In this document: one piece after another, positions 35,941 through 44,604 of the stretch
Numbering within the stretch: the first letter of the stretch is position 1
Layout: every line of letters begins with the position of its first letter
Assembly: GCA_016888885.1 (NCBI GenBank)
Contig: CP069437.1
Coordinates: 2,480,001 to 2,544,000 of the forward strand
DNA from: Faucicola sp902506215
GTDB lineage: Bacteria; Pseudomonadota; Gammaproteobacteria; Pseudomonadales; Moraxellaceae
Length of the DNA: 64,000 nt
Direction: 5' to 3'
Made by a program: the position numbers and the translations under genes
The notes under the pieces: generated by a model
The model's input: only the letters and a program-made list of their open reading frames with translations
Told to the model about the DNA's origin: nothing
Database searches by the model: none

Positions 35941-37092
35941 TTAGAACATGGATTTCTCATTTGCTGCGCTATGATCATCAGATTGCAATGAAAAATTTAG
36001 TTCATTTTCATCAATTTTATTGGCTGATTTACTCTCCAGCTTAATGAGTAGGCGTAAATCATTGGGTGAGTCAGCGTGTTTGATGGCATCGCGGTAAGTA
36101 ATTTCGCCATTTTCATACAAATCAAACAACGCTTGGTCAAAGGTTTGCATGCCAAGTTCACGAGAGCGTTTCATGACGGGCTTAATTTCGTGGACTTCCC
36201 CTTTACGGATGTAATCACCAATCAGTTGCGAATTGAGCAAAATTTCAATCGCAGCGCGGCGACCTTTGCCATCAGGGGTGGCAATCAATTGCTGCGCTAC
36301 AATGGCGTGAAGGTTCAATGACAAATCCATCAAAATCTGCTCATGATGTTCTGCGTCAAAGAAGTGAATGATACGGTCAATCGCTTGGTTAGCATTGTTG
36401 GCGTGTAGGGTGGCAAACACCAAGTGTCCTGTTTCGGCATATTGAATGGCATAATCCATGGTTTCGCGGGTACGAATCTCGCCAATCAAAATCACATCGG
36501 GCGCTTGCCGCAGGGTGTTTTTTAACCCTGCTTCAAATGATTTGGTATCAATGCCAACTTCGCGTTGGGTGATGATACAGCCTTTGTGCTCATGGACGTA
36601 TTCAATCGGGTCTTCGATGGTAATGATATGACCGCGCGAATTCTCGTTGCGATAACCCATCATAGCCGCCAGCGTGGTAGATTTACCTGTACCTGTCGCA
36701 CCGACCAGTAGCACGATACCGCGTTTTTTCATGGCAATTTCATTCAAAATCGGCGGTAGATTGAGTTGCTCTACCGTCGGAATTTTGGTTTCAATTTTAC
36801 GTAGCACCATGCCCGCACAGTCTTTTTGGACAAAGGCAGAAACACGAAAGCGGGCGTTTTGGTGTTTGTCACTAATGGCAAACTGGCATTCGAGGGTTTC
36901 GTCAAATTCTTTGATTTGACTAGGTGTCATCACGCTTTTGACCAGCGTCATCGATTGCTCTGGGGTCAGCGCTGACTTGGTGACTGGCATGATAGTACCA
37001 TTGACTTTCATTGATGGTGGCGCATCGGCGGTGATAAAAAGGTCAGAGCCGTTTTTTTGTACCATTAGCTGCAGTAATTTATCAAAATCCAT
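35941..37092 (-). CDS. pilU: Type IV pilus retraction ATPase accessory PilU
   Basis: Hexameric PilT-like ATPase that assists PilT in pulling back type IV pili. N-terminal PAS-like domain (G-S-D-L-F-I-T-A-D-A-P-P), Walker A G-A-T-G-T-G-K-S-T, Asp box, Walker B (I-L-I-G-E-I-R) and His box. The C-terminal acidic extension after the I-R-K-G-E segment and 383-residue length fit PilU rather than PilT. It follows pilT on the same strand 89 bases downstream; the two are normally co-transcribed. Confidence 0.93.
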   Translation of the reverse strand: MDFDKLLQLMVQKNGSDLFITADAPPSMKVNGTIMPVTKSALTPEQSMTLVKSVMTPSQIKEFDETLECQFAISDKHQNARFRVSAFVQKDCAGMVLRKIETKIPTVEQLNLPPILNEIAMKKRGIVLLVGATGTGKSTTLAAMMGYRNENSRGHIITIEDPIEYVHEHKGCIITQREVGIDTKSFEAGLKNTLRQAPDVILIGEIRTRETMDYAIQYAETGHLVFATLHANNANQAIDRIIHFFDAEHHEQILMDLSLNLHAIVAQQLIATPDGKGRRAAIEILLNSQLIGDYIRKGEVHEIKPVMKRSRELGMQTFDQALFDLYENGEITYRDAIKHADSPNDLRLLIKLESKSANKIDENELNFSLQSDDHSAANEKSMF

Positions 37093-37181
37093 ATCAGATA
37101 TCTCGCATTGTTTGTATAAATTTTTAGAAACCGTGTTTTGATAAACATTGTTTCTATAAGATGGTTTATATAAAACAGTGA

Positions 37182-38231
37182 TTACATAAAGCTTTCCGGT
37201 TGTTTAGCATATTGGCGCGCCGATTCTTTGCTAATCACGCCTTTATTGACCAGTTCGCGAAGACTTTGATCAAGTGTGGTCATACCATCGCCTGCACTGG
37301 TTTGGATGGCAGAGTACATTTGAGCGACTTTGTTTTCACGAATCAAGTTACGAATCGCAGGCGTACCAATCATGATTTCATGGGCGGCGACACGACCACC
37401 CGTTTGGCGTTTGAGTAGCGATTGCGAAATAACCGCTTGCAGCGATTCAGATAACATCGCACGAATCATGTCTTTTTCAGCGGCGGGGAACACATCGACC
37501 ACACGGTCAATGGTTTTGGCAGCAGATGAGGTATGTAATGTCCCAAATACCAAGTGCCCTGTTTCAGCAGCGGTCAATGCCAAGCGGATGGTCTCAAGGT
37601 CACGCATCTCACCGACAAGAATAACATCGGGGTCTTCACGTAGGGCAGAGCGCAGCGCGGCGTCAAAGCTTAAGGTATCACGGTGGACTTCCCGTTGGTT
37701 GATAAGGGATTTTTTTGATTGATGCACAAATTCAATCGGGTCTTCGATGGTTAAGATATGCTCTTTACGGTTTTCGTTGATATAGTTAATCATCGCCGCA
37801 AGGGTGGTTGACTTACCCGAACCGGTTGGACCTGTGACCAGTACCACGCCGCGTTTGTAGTTAGAGATTTTCTCAAAAATCGGTCCCATCCCAAGTTGCT
37901 CCATCGTCAAGACCTCAGACGGAATGGTACGAAATACCGCACCTGCGCCACGGTTTTGGTTAAAGGCATTGACACGAAAGCGCGCCACATTGGGAATTTC
38001 AAACGAAAAGTCAGTTTCAAAAAACTCTTCATAATCGGCACGTTGTTTGTCATTCATGATGTCATAAATCAAACTATGCACTTTTTGGTGATCGAGCGGT
38101 GGCATGTTGATTTTGGTGATTTCACCATCTACCCGAATCATCGGCGGTAAGCCTGCTGAAATATGTAAGTCAGAGGCTTTATTTTTGAATGCAAAACGCA
38201 ACAAATCGTCAATCGATAATTCCTTTGCCAT
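37182..38231 (-). CDS. pilT: Type IV pilus retraction ATPase PilT
   Basis: Main motor for pilus disassembly, twitching motility and often DNA uptake. The ATG at 38231 (M-A-K-E-L-S-I-D) has an AGGA site and gives 349 residues, the usual size; an upstream frame to 38360 is spurious. Walker A G-P-T-G-S-G-K-S-T, Walker B I-L-V-G-E-M-R-D, and the PilT-specific A-I-R-N-L-I-R-E motif near the C-terminus are all present. Confidence 0.96.
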   Translation of the reverse strand: MAKELSIDDLLRFAFKNKASDLHISAGLPPMIRVDGEITKINMPPLDHQKVHSLIYDIMNDKQRADYEEFFETDFSFEIPNVARFRVNAFNQNRGAGAVFRTIPSEVLTMEQLGMGPIFEKISNYKRGVVLVTGPTGSGKSTTLAAMINYINENRKEHILTIEDPIEFVHQSKKSLINQREVHRDTLSFDAALRSALREDPDVILVGEMRDLETIRLALTAAETGHLVFGTLHTSSAAKTIDRVVDVFPAAEKDMIRAMLSESLQAVISQSLLKRQTGGRVAAHEIMIGTPAIRNLIRENKVAQMYSAIQTSAGDGMTTLDQSLRELVNKGVISKESARQYAKQPESFM

Positions 38232-38498
38232 GATAACGAATCCTACAGGTGGGTAATGAAAATACAAAAGCAGCAATAGAAAAAAGCCGCGGGAAAAAAA
38301 GATAGTTATACTATAATCATCCGCCCACAAAAAAAACAGAAAAAACTGACTAGGGGTCATAGTTTTTTGTTGATTTTAGCTTATGTTAAACTCAATTGGA
38401 AAATTGGGCACACAAGTGCAAAAAAAACGTTACCTTAACCCCGTAGCCATCAAGCCAGTCCACTATCAACAAGAAAAGTTCAACAGGAAAAGTTAACC

Positions 38499-39224
38499 AT
38501 GCAAACATTCGACGCACAGCAGCCATCGGCGACAATCGCAACAGACGCTGAAAACCAAGCCTTGATAGCGCGTTGGCAACAGGTGAAAACTGACGTTACT
38601 AGGCTCAATCCAACTGTCAAACTGCTTGCCGTATCCAAAACCAAACCCAACTGGATGATTCGCACGTTAGCGCAGCAAGGTCAGCAGGATTTTGGTGAAA
38701 ACTATGTGCAAGAAGCGGTGACGAAAATCGCCGCACTCAAAGACGTCACTGCCAACGAGCAGCCATTGGTGTGGCATTATATCGGTCATATCCAGCGTAA
38801 CAAGACCAAAGAGTTGGCAGCGCATTTTGATTGGGTGCATGGGGTGGATCGCTTAATTATTGCCCAGCGTCTCAATGAGCAAAGGGGTGAACACCTTCCG
38901 CCACTCAATATCTGTATCGAAGTCAATATTGACGATGAAGCCAGTAAATCAGGCTGCCAGCCAGACCAGTTACCCGAATTGGTGACACAGATTAGTCAAT
39001 TACCCAATTTGCAATTACGCGGACTGATGATTATCCCTGCCAAAAATTCCGCGTCTGCCTTTGTCAAAACCCAACAGCTTTTTGAGCAAAACAAGCCTTA
39101 TCATGCGCATCCTGAGCAATGGGATACTTTGTCAATGGGCATGAGCGGCGATATTGAGCAAGCCATTGCCGCGGGTGCCACCATCGTTCGTATTGGCACC
39201 GCCATTTTTGGGGCGAGAGATTAG
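38499..39224 (+). CDS. YggS/PLPBP-family pyridoxal phosphate homeostasis protein
   Basis: Single-domain alanine-racemase-fold protein that carries PLP and affects amino-acid and vitamin B6 balance. PLP lysine is K47 in A-V-S-K-T-K; F-G-E-N-Y-V-Q-E, W-H-Y-I-G-H-I-Q-R-N-K and the C-terminal S-M-G-M-S-G-D block are typical. 241 residues with about 15 extra N-terminal residues. Divergent from pilT, as in many gammaproteobacteria. Followed by a terminator. Confidence 0.95.
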   Translation: MQTFDAQQPSATIATDAENQALIARWQQVKTDVTRLNPTVKLLAVSKTKPNWMIRTLAQQGQQDFGENYVQEAVTKIAALKDVTANEQPLVWHYIGHIQRNKTKELAAHFDWVHGVDRLIIAQRLNEQRGEHLPPLNICIEVNIDDEASKSGCQPDQLPELVTQISQLPNLQLRGLMIIPAKNSASAFVKTQQLFEQNKPYHAHPEQWDTLSMGMSGDIEQAIAAGATIVRIGTAIFGARD

Positions 39225-39286
39225 CGAGAATGACGGAGTAAAAAGACAGCAATTTAACGATTTTTAGCCGTTTTTACTTAACTATT

Positions 39287-39322
39287 AAGCAGGGTTAGTT
39301 ACACATTGCCCCTGCTTTTTTT
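39287..39322 (+). terminator. Terminator after the YggS-type gene
   Basis: 8-bp arms (39287-39294, 39310-39317) followed by a T run. Confidence 0.75.
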
Positions 39323-39649
39323 ACATTACACCAAAATAAATACGGGATGATAAGGGGTTATTTAAGCCAATGTTGTGTTAAATCAACGATTTTATTACCC
39401 AATTATTGCTGTACACTTTCTATAAGCTTTCTGTAAGCAAATTAGCTTACATTGTAATATTTTTTAACATTTTATGGAAAAAAGATATCCACATCCAAAA
39501 AACTTTATTGGTATGATGGCGTTGTTTTACAGAATGTAACCAATACAATAGTTATGTAATTTTTATCCGTATATCAACTTTTTAGCTTCTAGCAATCAAT
39601 TTTGATATAGCCCATATACGGATAAAAGTTCTGAACGGATTAAAGCCCT
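39323..39649. other. Leader region of the NlpC/P60 gene
   Basis: About 330 bp without a gene. Apart from the large inverted repeat described next, it is AT-rich and probably carries the promoter. Confidence 0.6.
39561..39627. repeat. 14-bp inverted repeat upstream of the NlpC/P60 gene
   Basis: Perfect arms TTTTATCCGTATAT (39561-39574) and its reverse complement (39614-39627), 39 nt apart, ending 22 bases before the start codon. It could be a long stem-loop in the leader RNA or a pair of protein-binding sites. Confidence 0.7.
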
Positions 39650-40174
39650 ATGAACTTTCTTCAAAAAACTTTATTAACCGCTCTACCTTGTGTCTTGTTC
39701 AGCCTAGCCCCAACCGCTGCCAATGCCGACAATGGTATCACAGAATATTTCGGTAGCTTTAACTCAAGCGTTTCTGAAAATCCGGAGGGTGGCTCAAAAG
39801 TAGATAGCCTCATTGCAAAAGCCAAAAACTTTATCGGCTTACCATACCACTGGGGTGGTACGAGCCCAACGAGTGGTTTTGATTGTAGCGGCTTTATGCA
39901 ATATGTTTATAAACAAACCGCCAACATCAATCTACCACGTACCTCAGGCAGCATGGCGCAAGTGGGTGAACGTATTAACCGTAGTGAGTTAAAACCAGGC
40001 GATATGGTGTTTTTCTCTCACGGTGGTGGTCGTATCTCTCATGTGGGCATGTACATCGGTGAAGGTCGTTTTATTCATTCACCATCAACCGGCAAAAGTA
40101 TTTCTATTACAAGTTTAGATTCTGGCTATTGGGCAAACAAATTCGTGACAGCGCGCCGCGTATTGGACGCTTGA
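39650..40174 (+). CDS. NlpC/P60 (C40) cell-wall endopeptidase, exported
   Basis: Cleaves peptide stems of peptidoglycan. A signal peptide (cleavage near A-N-A-D, residue 26) is followed by a short linker and one NlpC/P60 domain with the full catalytic set: C79 in G-F-D-C-S-G-F, H131 in I-S-H-V-G-M-Y, H143 in F-I-H-S. 174 residues, no lipobox, so periplasmic and similar to MepS/YdhO-like enzymes. Monocistronic with a strong terminator; an unusual inverted repeat lies in its leader. Confidence 0.93.
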   Translation: MNFLQKTLLTALPCVLFSLAPTAANADNGITEYFGSFNSSVSENPEGGSKVDSLIAKAKNFIGLPYHWGGTSPTSGFDCSGFMQYVYKQTANINLPRTSGSMAQVGERINRSELKPGDMVFFSHGGGRISHVGMYIGEGRFIHSPSTGKSISITSLDSGYWANKFVTARRVLDA

Positions 40175-40250
40175 ATATAATCGAGAACGTTACTATTAAA
40201 AAATATTGTTGAAAAAACCAATAAAGTTAAAATGCTGTAAAATGTTGATC

Positions 40251-40276
40251 AAGGTAAGCCCATGCTTACCTTTTTT
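40251..40276 (+). terminator. Terminator after the NlpC/P60 gene
   Basis: Perfect 9-bp arms (40251-40259, 40264-40272), 4-nt loop, six T residues. The remaining 230 bp to the next gene are AT-rich with nothing recognisable. Confidence 0.9.
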
Positions 40277-40510
40277 ATTTTGTCGAGGAAATTTTGATAA
40301 AATAGATAAGTCAAGAATAATTAAAAAAAATTAAACATTTAACTATTGGTTATTAATAAAGTATTAGAATGAAGCAACAATACCTTATATAATCTTTAAG
40401 GTAAGTTAAATGCAAACCACTAAAACTAATCAATGACTGACATAACCGTGTTGATTTGTTTAATGCGTGACGCTCTTTTTTAATAGATTTATTGATTTTG
40501 CAATAATCCT

Positions 40511-41860
40511 ATGACCCAAACCGCCTTGCCAAGCTTTAAAGAACAATTGCAGCAAACGCTAAAATTTTTTAGCTTTAAACCTTCGCTATATATTAATTCG
40601 CCGAGAGTCAACAATACCAATAAATTCATGTTGTTTATTATGTTGGCGTTGGTTGAGACATTTTTTCATTTAATTTGGTATGCGACAGTTCTTGTCATCA
40701 CATTGCCCATAGATATCTTTCCCTTTGCGCACAAGTTTAACCAAATCTTTAATCGCAGCTTGATGATAAATATCACCTATTTGGGACTGGCGATGGTATT
40801 GTTTTGCGGGTATTCACTATGGGTCATCACCCGCATTCCTGAACAGTCAAGACTTTGGCGAGAGTATCAAATCTTTTTTGTAATCATCTATTTGATTTAT
40901 GAAAATCTTTTTATCGTCTGGATTGGCAACAACAGTGCGCTTGAAGGCGTAATGCTCATCAGTGCCACCGGTCTTGGCATGGTGCTATTAAGATGGCGAC
41001 TGGTCTGGGTGTCGTTTGTCAGTTGTATTGTTGCATTATTTATTTTTAATATAAGTAATAGCATGAACTGGTGGCAATTGTTGCCTAGATTGTATCCAAG
41101 CTTAGCAGCGCGTAGTCATTGGCTTTGGGGATTGTCTTTTAGCTTTTTGGTAACCGCCAAGGCAACGGCCACGCTGTATTGTATTTTGCAGGGCATGAAA
41201 GTCATCAGTTTTCAGCGCCGCAAAATTTATGATTTGCTAGAAGCCGATGCGCTCACCAATATCGCCAATCGGCGTACCATTTATAGTTTTTTGAGTTATT
41301 TATGGCAACGTAAAAGCGATTGGAACACGCTTAGTGTGATTTATATTGATTTGGACAAATTTAAACATATCAATGACGAATACGGTCATGACGCCGGTGA
41401 TGCGACGTTGATTTGTACCGCGAATACCTTAAAAAACTTCTTACCCACAGGGACGATGTTTGGACGTATGGGCGGGGAAGAGTTTTGCATCATCTTGCCA
41501 AATACTGGGATTGAGCAAGCTGCCGACATGGCAGAGCAGCTGCGCCAAGCATTTGAAAAGCAAGTGGTGAGATATGGGATTTTTGATACAGAAATTCAAT
41601 TTACCGCAAGCTTAGGTATTGCCAGCGTTTATCAAAATCATGGGAGAGATAGCGACCGCACGGTTGATAATCGCGGTTTTATCGAATATATGCGCGAGTA
41701 TATGCATAGTTTACCGACCATGCCTGCACTGCCGCCTGCCCTTGAGCGCATTATCAAATGCTCCGATTTGGCAATGCAGCAAGCCAAAGCCAATGGTCGC
41801 AACTGTGTGGTCAAAGGTCAATGTTATTTATTGATGACGCAAAGCAATCAGCCTTCATAA
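40511..41860 (+). CDS. Membrane diguanylate cyclase (GGDEF domain)
   Basis: Makes cyclic di-GMP from two GTP. About six membrane helices in the first 230 residues form an unclassified sensor region; the GGDEF domain follows (D-A-L-T-N-I-A-N-R-R near residue 245, active site G-G-E-E-F at 321-325). The R-x-x-D inhibitory site usually just ahead of the active motif is not seen (L-P-T-G instead), so product inhibition may be weak. The domain has an insertion near residues 375-405 (D-R-T-V-D-N-R-G). C-terminus lies in a tandem repeat shared with the end of truD. Confidence 0.92.
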   Translation: MTQTALPSFKEQLQQTLKFFSFKPSLYINSPRVNNTNKFMLFIMLALVETFFHLIWYATVLVITLPIDIFPFAHKFNQIFNRSLMINITYLGLAMVLFCGYSLWVITRIPEQSRLWREYQIFFVIIYLIYENLFIVWIGNNSALEGVMLISATGLGMVLLRWRLVWVSFVSCIVALFIFNISNSMNWWQLLPRLYPSLAARSHWLWGLSFSFLVTAKATATLYCILQGMKVISFQRRKIYDLLEADALTNIANRRTIYSFLSYLWQRKSDWNTLSVIYIDLDKFKHINDEYGHDAGDATLICTANTLKNFLPTGTMFGRMGGEEFCIILPNTGIEQAADMAEQLRQAFEKQVVRYGIFDTEIQFTASLGIASVYQNHGRDSDRTVDNRGFIEYMREYMHSLPTMPALPPALERIIKCSDLAMQQAKANGRNCVVKGQCYLLMTQSNQPS

Positions 41861-41906
41861 CTTAGCCTTTATAATTTAGCTTCTATAACCCAGCCTTCAT
41901 AATTCA
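41851..41906. repeat. Four 14-bp tandem repeats bridging two convergent gene ends
   Basis: Units at 41851-41864, 41865-41878, 41879-41892 and 41893-41906 follow GCCTTCATAACTTA with a few differences. They include the stop codon of the cyclase (41858-41860) and that of truD (41897-41899). Confidence 0.8.
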
Positions 41907-42985
41907 GTGGTGAGTACCGAGCTTGCAACAAGCGTATCAATCATCGTCGTCGCAAAACTGCCTGCCGGCAATTCAAAATCTAACACCAGTGTCTGATCCT
42001 CTTGCCAAACCCATTGCAAGTTACTGGGCAGCATACGTAGGGGGCGGCGCTGCTGCTTTAAACCAAACTCAATCAAGCCTTGACTTAGCTGCTGATAAAT
42101 GGGATTGTCAGTGATAACTGATAGTTCTAATGCGTTAACCTTACCACTGCTTTTTAACTCGCCTGCGCCCCACATTGGTGCAGTCAAATGGATATCGCCA
42201 CTTTGTAGTCTTGATATTATAGTCTCATCTATGCGCTGTGCCACAAAGATACTGTTCGAACCCACCAAATTCATCACCTCGCCATCAAGCGGTTGGTTCC
42301 AAATGCCCAATGCGATACGTTTTGCTAAGATGGCATTGAATAATTCACTACGCGCTGCCGACAGATACAGACTGATTTTATCTTGGTCAAATTTGCGATG
42401 AATTTTTTTGCCCTGAATTGTATGATGGGTAAATAGTTCGATAGCGGCATCAATATTATTGGCATCTTGCCCAAAGCGCTGCTCGCCAAAATAATTGGGA
42501 ACGCCTTGTGTTTTGATGGTCGCAAGTTGTTGCTCGATTACGGCTTTCTCACCCACCACGTCGCGTAAGGTGATGATAAACTGATTGGCCTGATGAGTAC
42601 CGCGACCCAGTTTTTTATGATGCCAATGCTGTGCCAGTATTTCTAGGGTTTCATCGCTAGCTAGTTTAGTTTGGACAAATTGCTCAAAGTTTGGTTCAGG
42701 GGCAATTTTTTTTGGCAAGCGAAGACTAAACCATTGCGTCGTCAGTGCATGACGATCTTTGAGCCCCGAGTATCCCACATCCTTGAGTGGGATGCCTGCC
42801 CATTGTGACAGCAACTTTGCCACAAAATTGGTATTCATTCGGGTCTTTTGAATGTGAAGCCAAAGATGCTCGCCTGTATGGCTGCATTCAATGCCAAGTT
42901 TTTCATGGACAATAAAATCAGTAGGTTGTTGTTTATAAATGGCGGACTCAATCGCAGGGGTATAGGGTGAAGGCAGTTTTGGCAT
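41897..42985 (-). CDS. truD: tRNA pseudouridine(13) synthase
   Basis: Isomerises U13 in tRNA-Glu to pseudouridine. The catalytic aspartate is D77 in G-Y-S-G-L-K-D-R-H-A, and N-Y-F-G-x-Q-R-F-G-x-D further on is the family's second motif. 362 residues, close to the usual 350. Convergent with the cyclase gene. Its last codons are part of the 14-bp tandem repeat. Confidence 0.95.
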   Translation of the reverse strand: MPKLPSPYTPAIESAIYKQQPTDFIVHEKLGIECSHTGEHLWLHIQKTRMNTNFVAKLLSQWAGIPLKDVGYSGLKDRHALTTQWFSLRLPKKIAPEPNFEQFVQTKLASDETLEILAQHWHHKKLGRGTHQANQFIITLRDVVGEKAVIEQQLATIKTQGVPNYFGEQRFGQDANNIDAAIELFTHHTIQGKKIHRKFDQDKISLYLSAARSELFNAILAKRIALGIWNQPLDGEVMNLVGSNSIFVAQRIDETIISRLQSGDIHLTAPMWGAGELKSSGKVNALELSVITDNPIYQQLSQGLIEFGLKQQRRPLRMLPSNLQWVWQEDQTLVLDFELPAGSFATTMIDTLVASSVLTTEL

Positions 42986-43110
42986 GCTAGGGTTACTTGC
43001 AAAAGGTTTATTTTAACAAATGGATGATTGATAAACCATCTCGATTACGGATTCGATTACAGCAGCGCTTTATTATCGGCATGCTTTATTGTCTTATATA
43101 AATAGGTTAA

Positions 43111-43281
43111 AAATATGACGGCAACAACAATGACGTCAAATATGGCTTGAATGCCAAAGCAATTGCCAATAAAGTATCATTCAATAAAGTAACAGTGCAT
43201 AAGCTAGATATACTGGCTAATTTAGATGAATTGGGTGCATTGGGTGGCAAAATCGGTCAGCTGACTTGGCAAAATGTTTAA
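43111..43281 (+). pseudogene. Probable remnant of a protein gene (57 codons, no start)
   Basis: An open frame without start codon running from a stop at 43108 to TAA at 43279. Its translation is protein-like, with a repeated strand pattern (Y-G-L-N-A-K-A-I-A-N-K-V, then L-D-I-L-A-N-L-D-E-L-G-A-L-G-G-K-I-G) that recalls the C-terminal end of an outer-membrane or exported repeat protein. The family is not recognised. The 125 bp upstream carry no continuation in frame, so this looks like a deleted gene's 3' end. Confidence 0.4.
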
Positions 43282-43325
43282 CGCATCCTATGTTTAGCGA
43301 ATGTGAGCATAAAAAGAGAAAAAAC

Positions 43326-43967
43326 ATGAAAAACCCTGATAGCGATATCGATAAAAACGCCGTGCAATTACGCGTTGCCACGCAACAAGACGTCGAAAAT
43401 TTGGTAACTTTGCTCAATCGCTGTTACCGCTCAGATGAAGGTTGGACCAATGAAGCTGCTTTAATTGGTGGGATTCGTACCACGCCCGAGGAAATGACAG
43501 CCCTGATAGACAACCCCAACGTTTATCTATTCGTCTTTGAAAATCCGCATGATAGCGATGATTTGCTCGGGTGTATTTCTGTGGATTTCTCACCCATTAA
43601 TCATCAGCCAGCGGCGTATATTGGTACTTTTGCGGTTCATCCTGCTGTGCAAGGTAGAGGCATTGGCGATACCATGCTGTCTGCGGTAGAAACGTTTGCT
43701 ATCAGACACGCCCACGCCAAAAACTTAACCTATTTACCTTTAACCCATTTACCTTTAACCCATCTATCTATGTCGATTTTAAGTCATCGACCAGAGCTGT
43801 TACGTTATTATCAGCGCCGCGGTTATTTACTGACAGGGGAGAAGATGGCATTTCCAAGGGACGGCAACAATGGCGACCCCAAACGCGATGATGTATTTTT
43901 AGAGTTTTTGCAAAAACCCATTCAAGCAAATGAAGCGTCCATCAAATCTAGTAATACAATCGAATAA
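43326..43967 (+). CDS. GNAT N-acetyltransferase
   Basis: 213 residues from ATG 43326, preceded by an AAGAG site. Core: L-R-V-A-T-Q-Q-D-V, C-Y-R-S-D-E-G-W-T-N-E near residue 37, F-A-V-H-P-A-V-Q-G-R-G-I-G (acetyl-CoA loop) and L-L-R-Y-Y-Q-R-R-G-Y. The C-Y-R-x-x-x-G-W-T motif is shared by a GNAT group of unknown substrate. An in-frame 15-bp duplication gives L-P-L-T-H twice around residues 138-147. Polar C-terminal tail. Confidence 0.85.
   Translation: MKNPDSDIDKNAVQLRVATQQDVENLVTLLNRCYRSDEGWTNEAALIGGIRTTPEEMTALIDNPNVYLFVFENPHDSDDLLGCISVDFSPINHQPAAYIGTFAVHPAVQGRGIGDTMLSAVETFAIRHAHAKNLTYLPLTHLPLTHLSMSILSHRPELLRYYQRRGYLLTGEKMAFPRDGNNGDPKRDDVFLEFLQKPIQANEASIKSSNTIE
43735..43764 (+). repeat. 15-bp tandem duplication inside a GNAT gene
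   Basis: TTACCTTTAACCCAT at 43735-43749 and again at 43750-43764, in frame. Confidence 0.85.
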
Positions 43968-44061
43968 CAATAATTATTATGCTCGGCAATAGCGTCTTAA
44001 GGGCATTTTATATAATGGTTGCGATAATTTTTTACACAATAATTTTAAACAAAAGGAAAGC

Positions 44062-44574
44062 ATGATGAAAAAATGTGCCAAAACCTATTCACTAGCGCTA
44101 AGTTGCTTGATAGCAGGAACGCTGGCAATGACAGGCTGTCAAACCATAGCGGATAGTAAGTCAGGGATGTCTAACCCGACCCAAGCGCTCACCTTACCGT
44201 TAGCCGATGCCACGTTGCAAAATTATCGCTGGCAATTGGTCTCGGTGACTGATTTGGCGGGTAAACCCACTAAACTTGAATTGTTTAACCAAGCCAAACC
44301 GCTGTTGGTCAGCTTTGATAAAGGTCGGGTTAGCTTTGACAACACCTGCAATCGTATGTGGGGCAATTATAGCTTGACCCATGACAATGTATTGATAAAA
44401 AATATCGTTTCCACGCGCATGATGTGTATGCCAGAATCGCGCATGGCATTTGATGCGGCTGCGCCATCCACATTACAAGGACAATTTAAACTGACCCAAG
44501 ATAGCAAAGGCACACCGATGTTGACGGTAACCGATAACAACCAAATCAGCCTGTTTAAAGCGATTGCCAAATAA
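44062..44574 (+). CDS. META-domain (HslJ-like) lipoprotein
   Basis: 170 residues. Signal peptide with lipobox (M-T-G-C, Cys 27), a short linker, then one META domain: W-Q-L-V-S-V-T-D near residue 57, F-D-N-T-C-N-R-M-W-G-N-Y and the T-R-M-M-C-M-P-E segment. HslJ proteins are heat-inducible and linked to novobiocin resistance in E. coli; the exact role is unknown. Ribosome site AAAGGAAAG. Probably anchored in the outer membrane. Confidence 0.88.
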   Translation: MMKKCAKTYSLALSCLIAGTLAMTGCQTIADSKSGMSNPTQALTLPLADATLQNYRWQLVSVTDLAGKPTKLELFNQAKPLLVSFDKGRVSFDNTCNRMWGNYSLTHDNVLIKNIVSTRMMCMPESRMAFDAAAPSTLQGQFKLTQDSKGTPMLTVTDNNQISLFKAIAK

Positions 44575-44604
44575 TGTTTTTCATTGAATTAAAGCTGAGT
44601 AACC

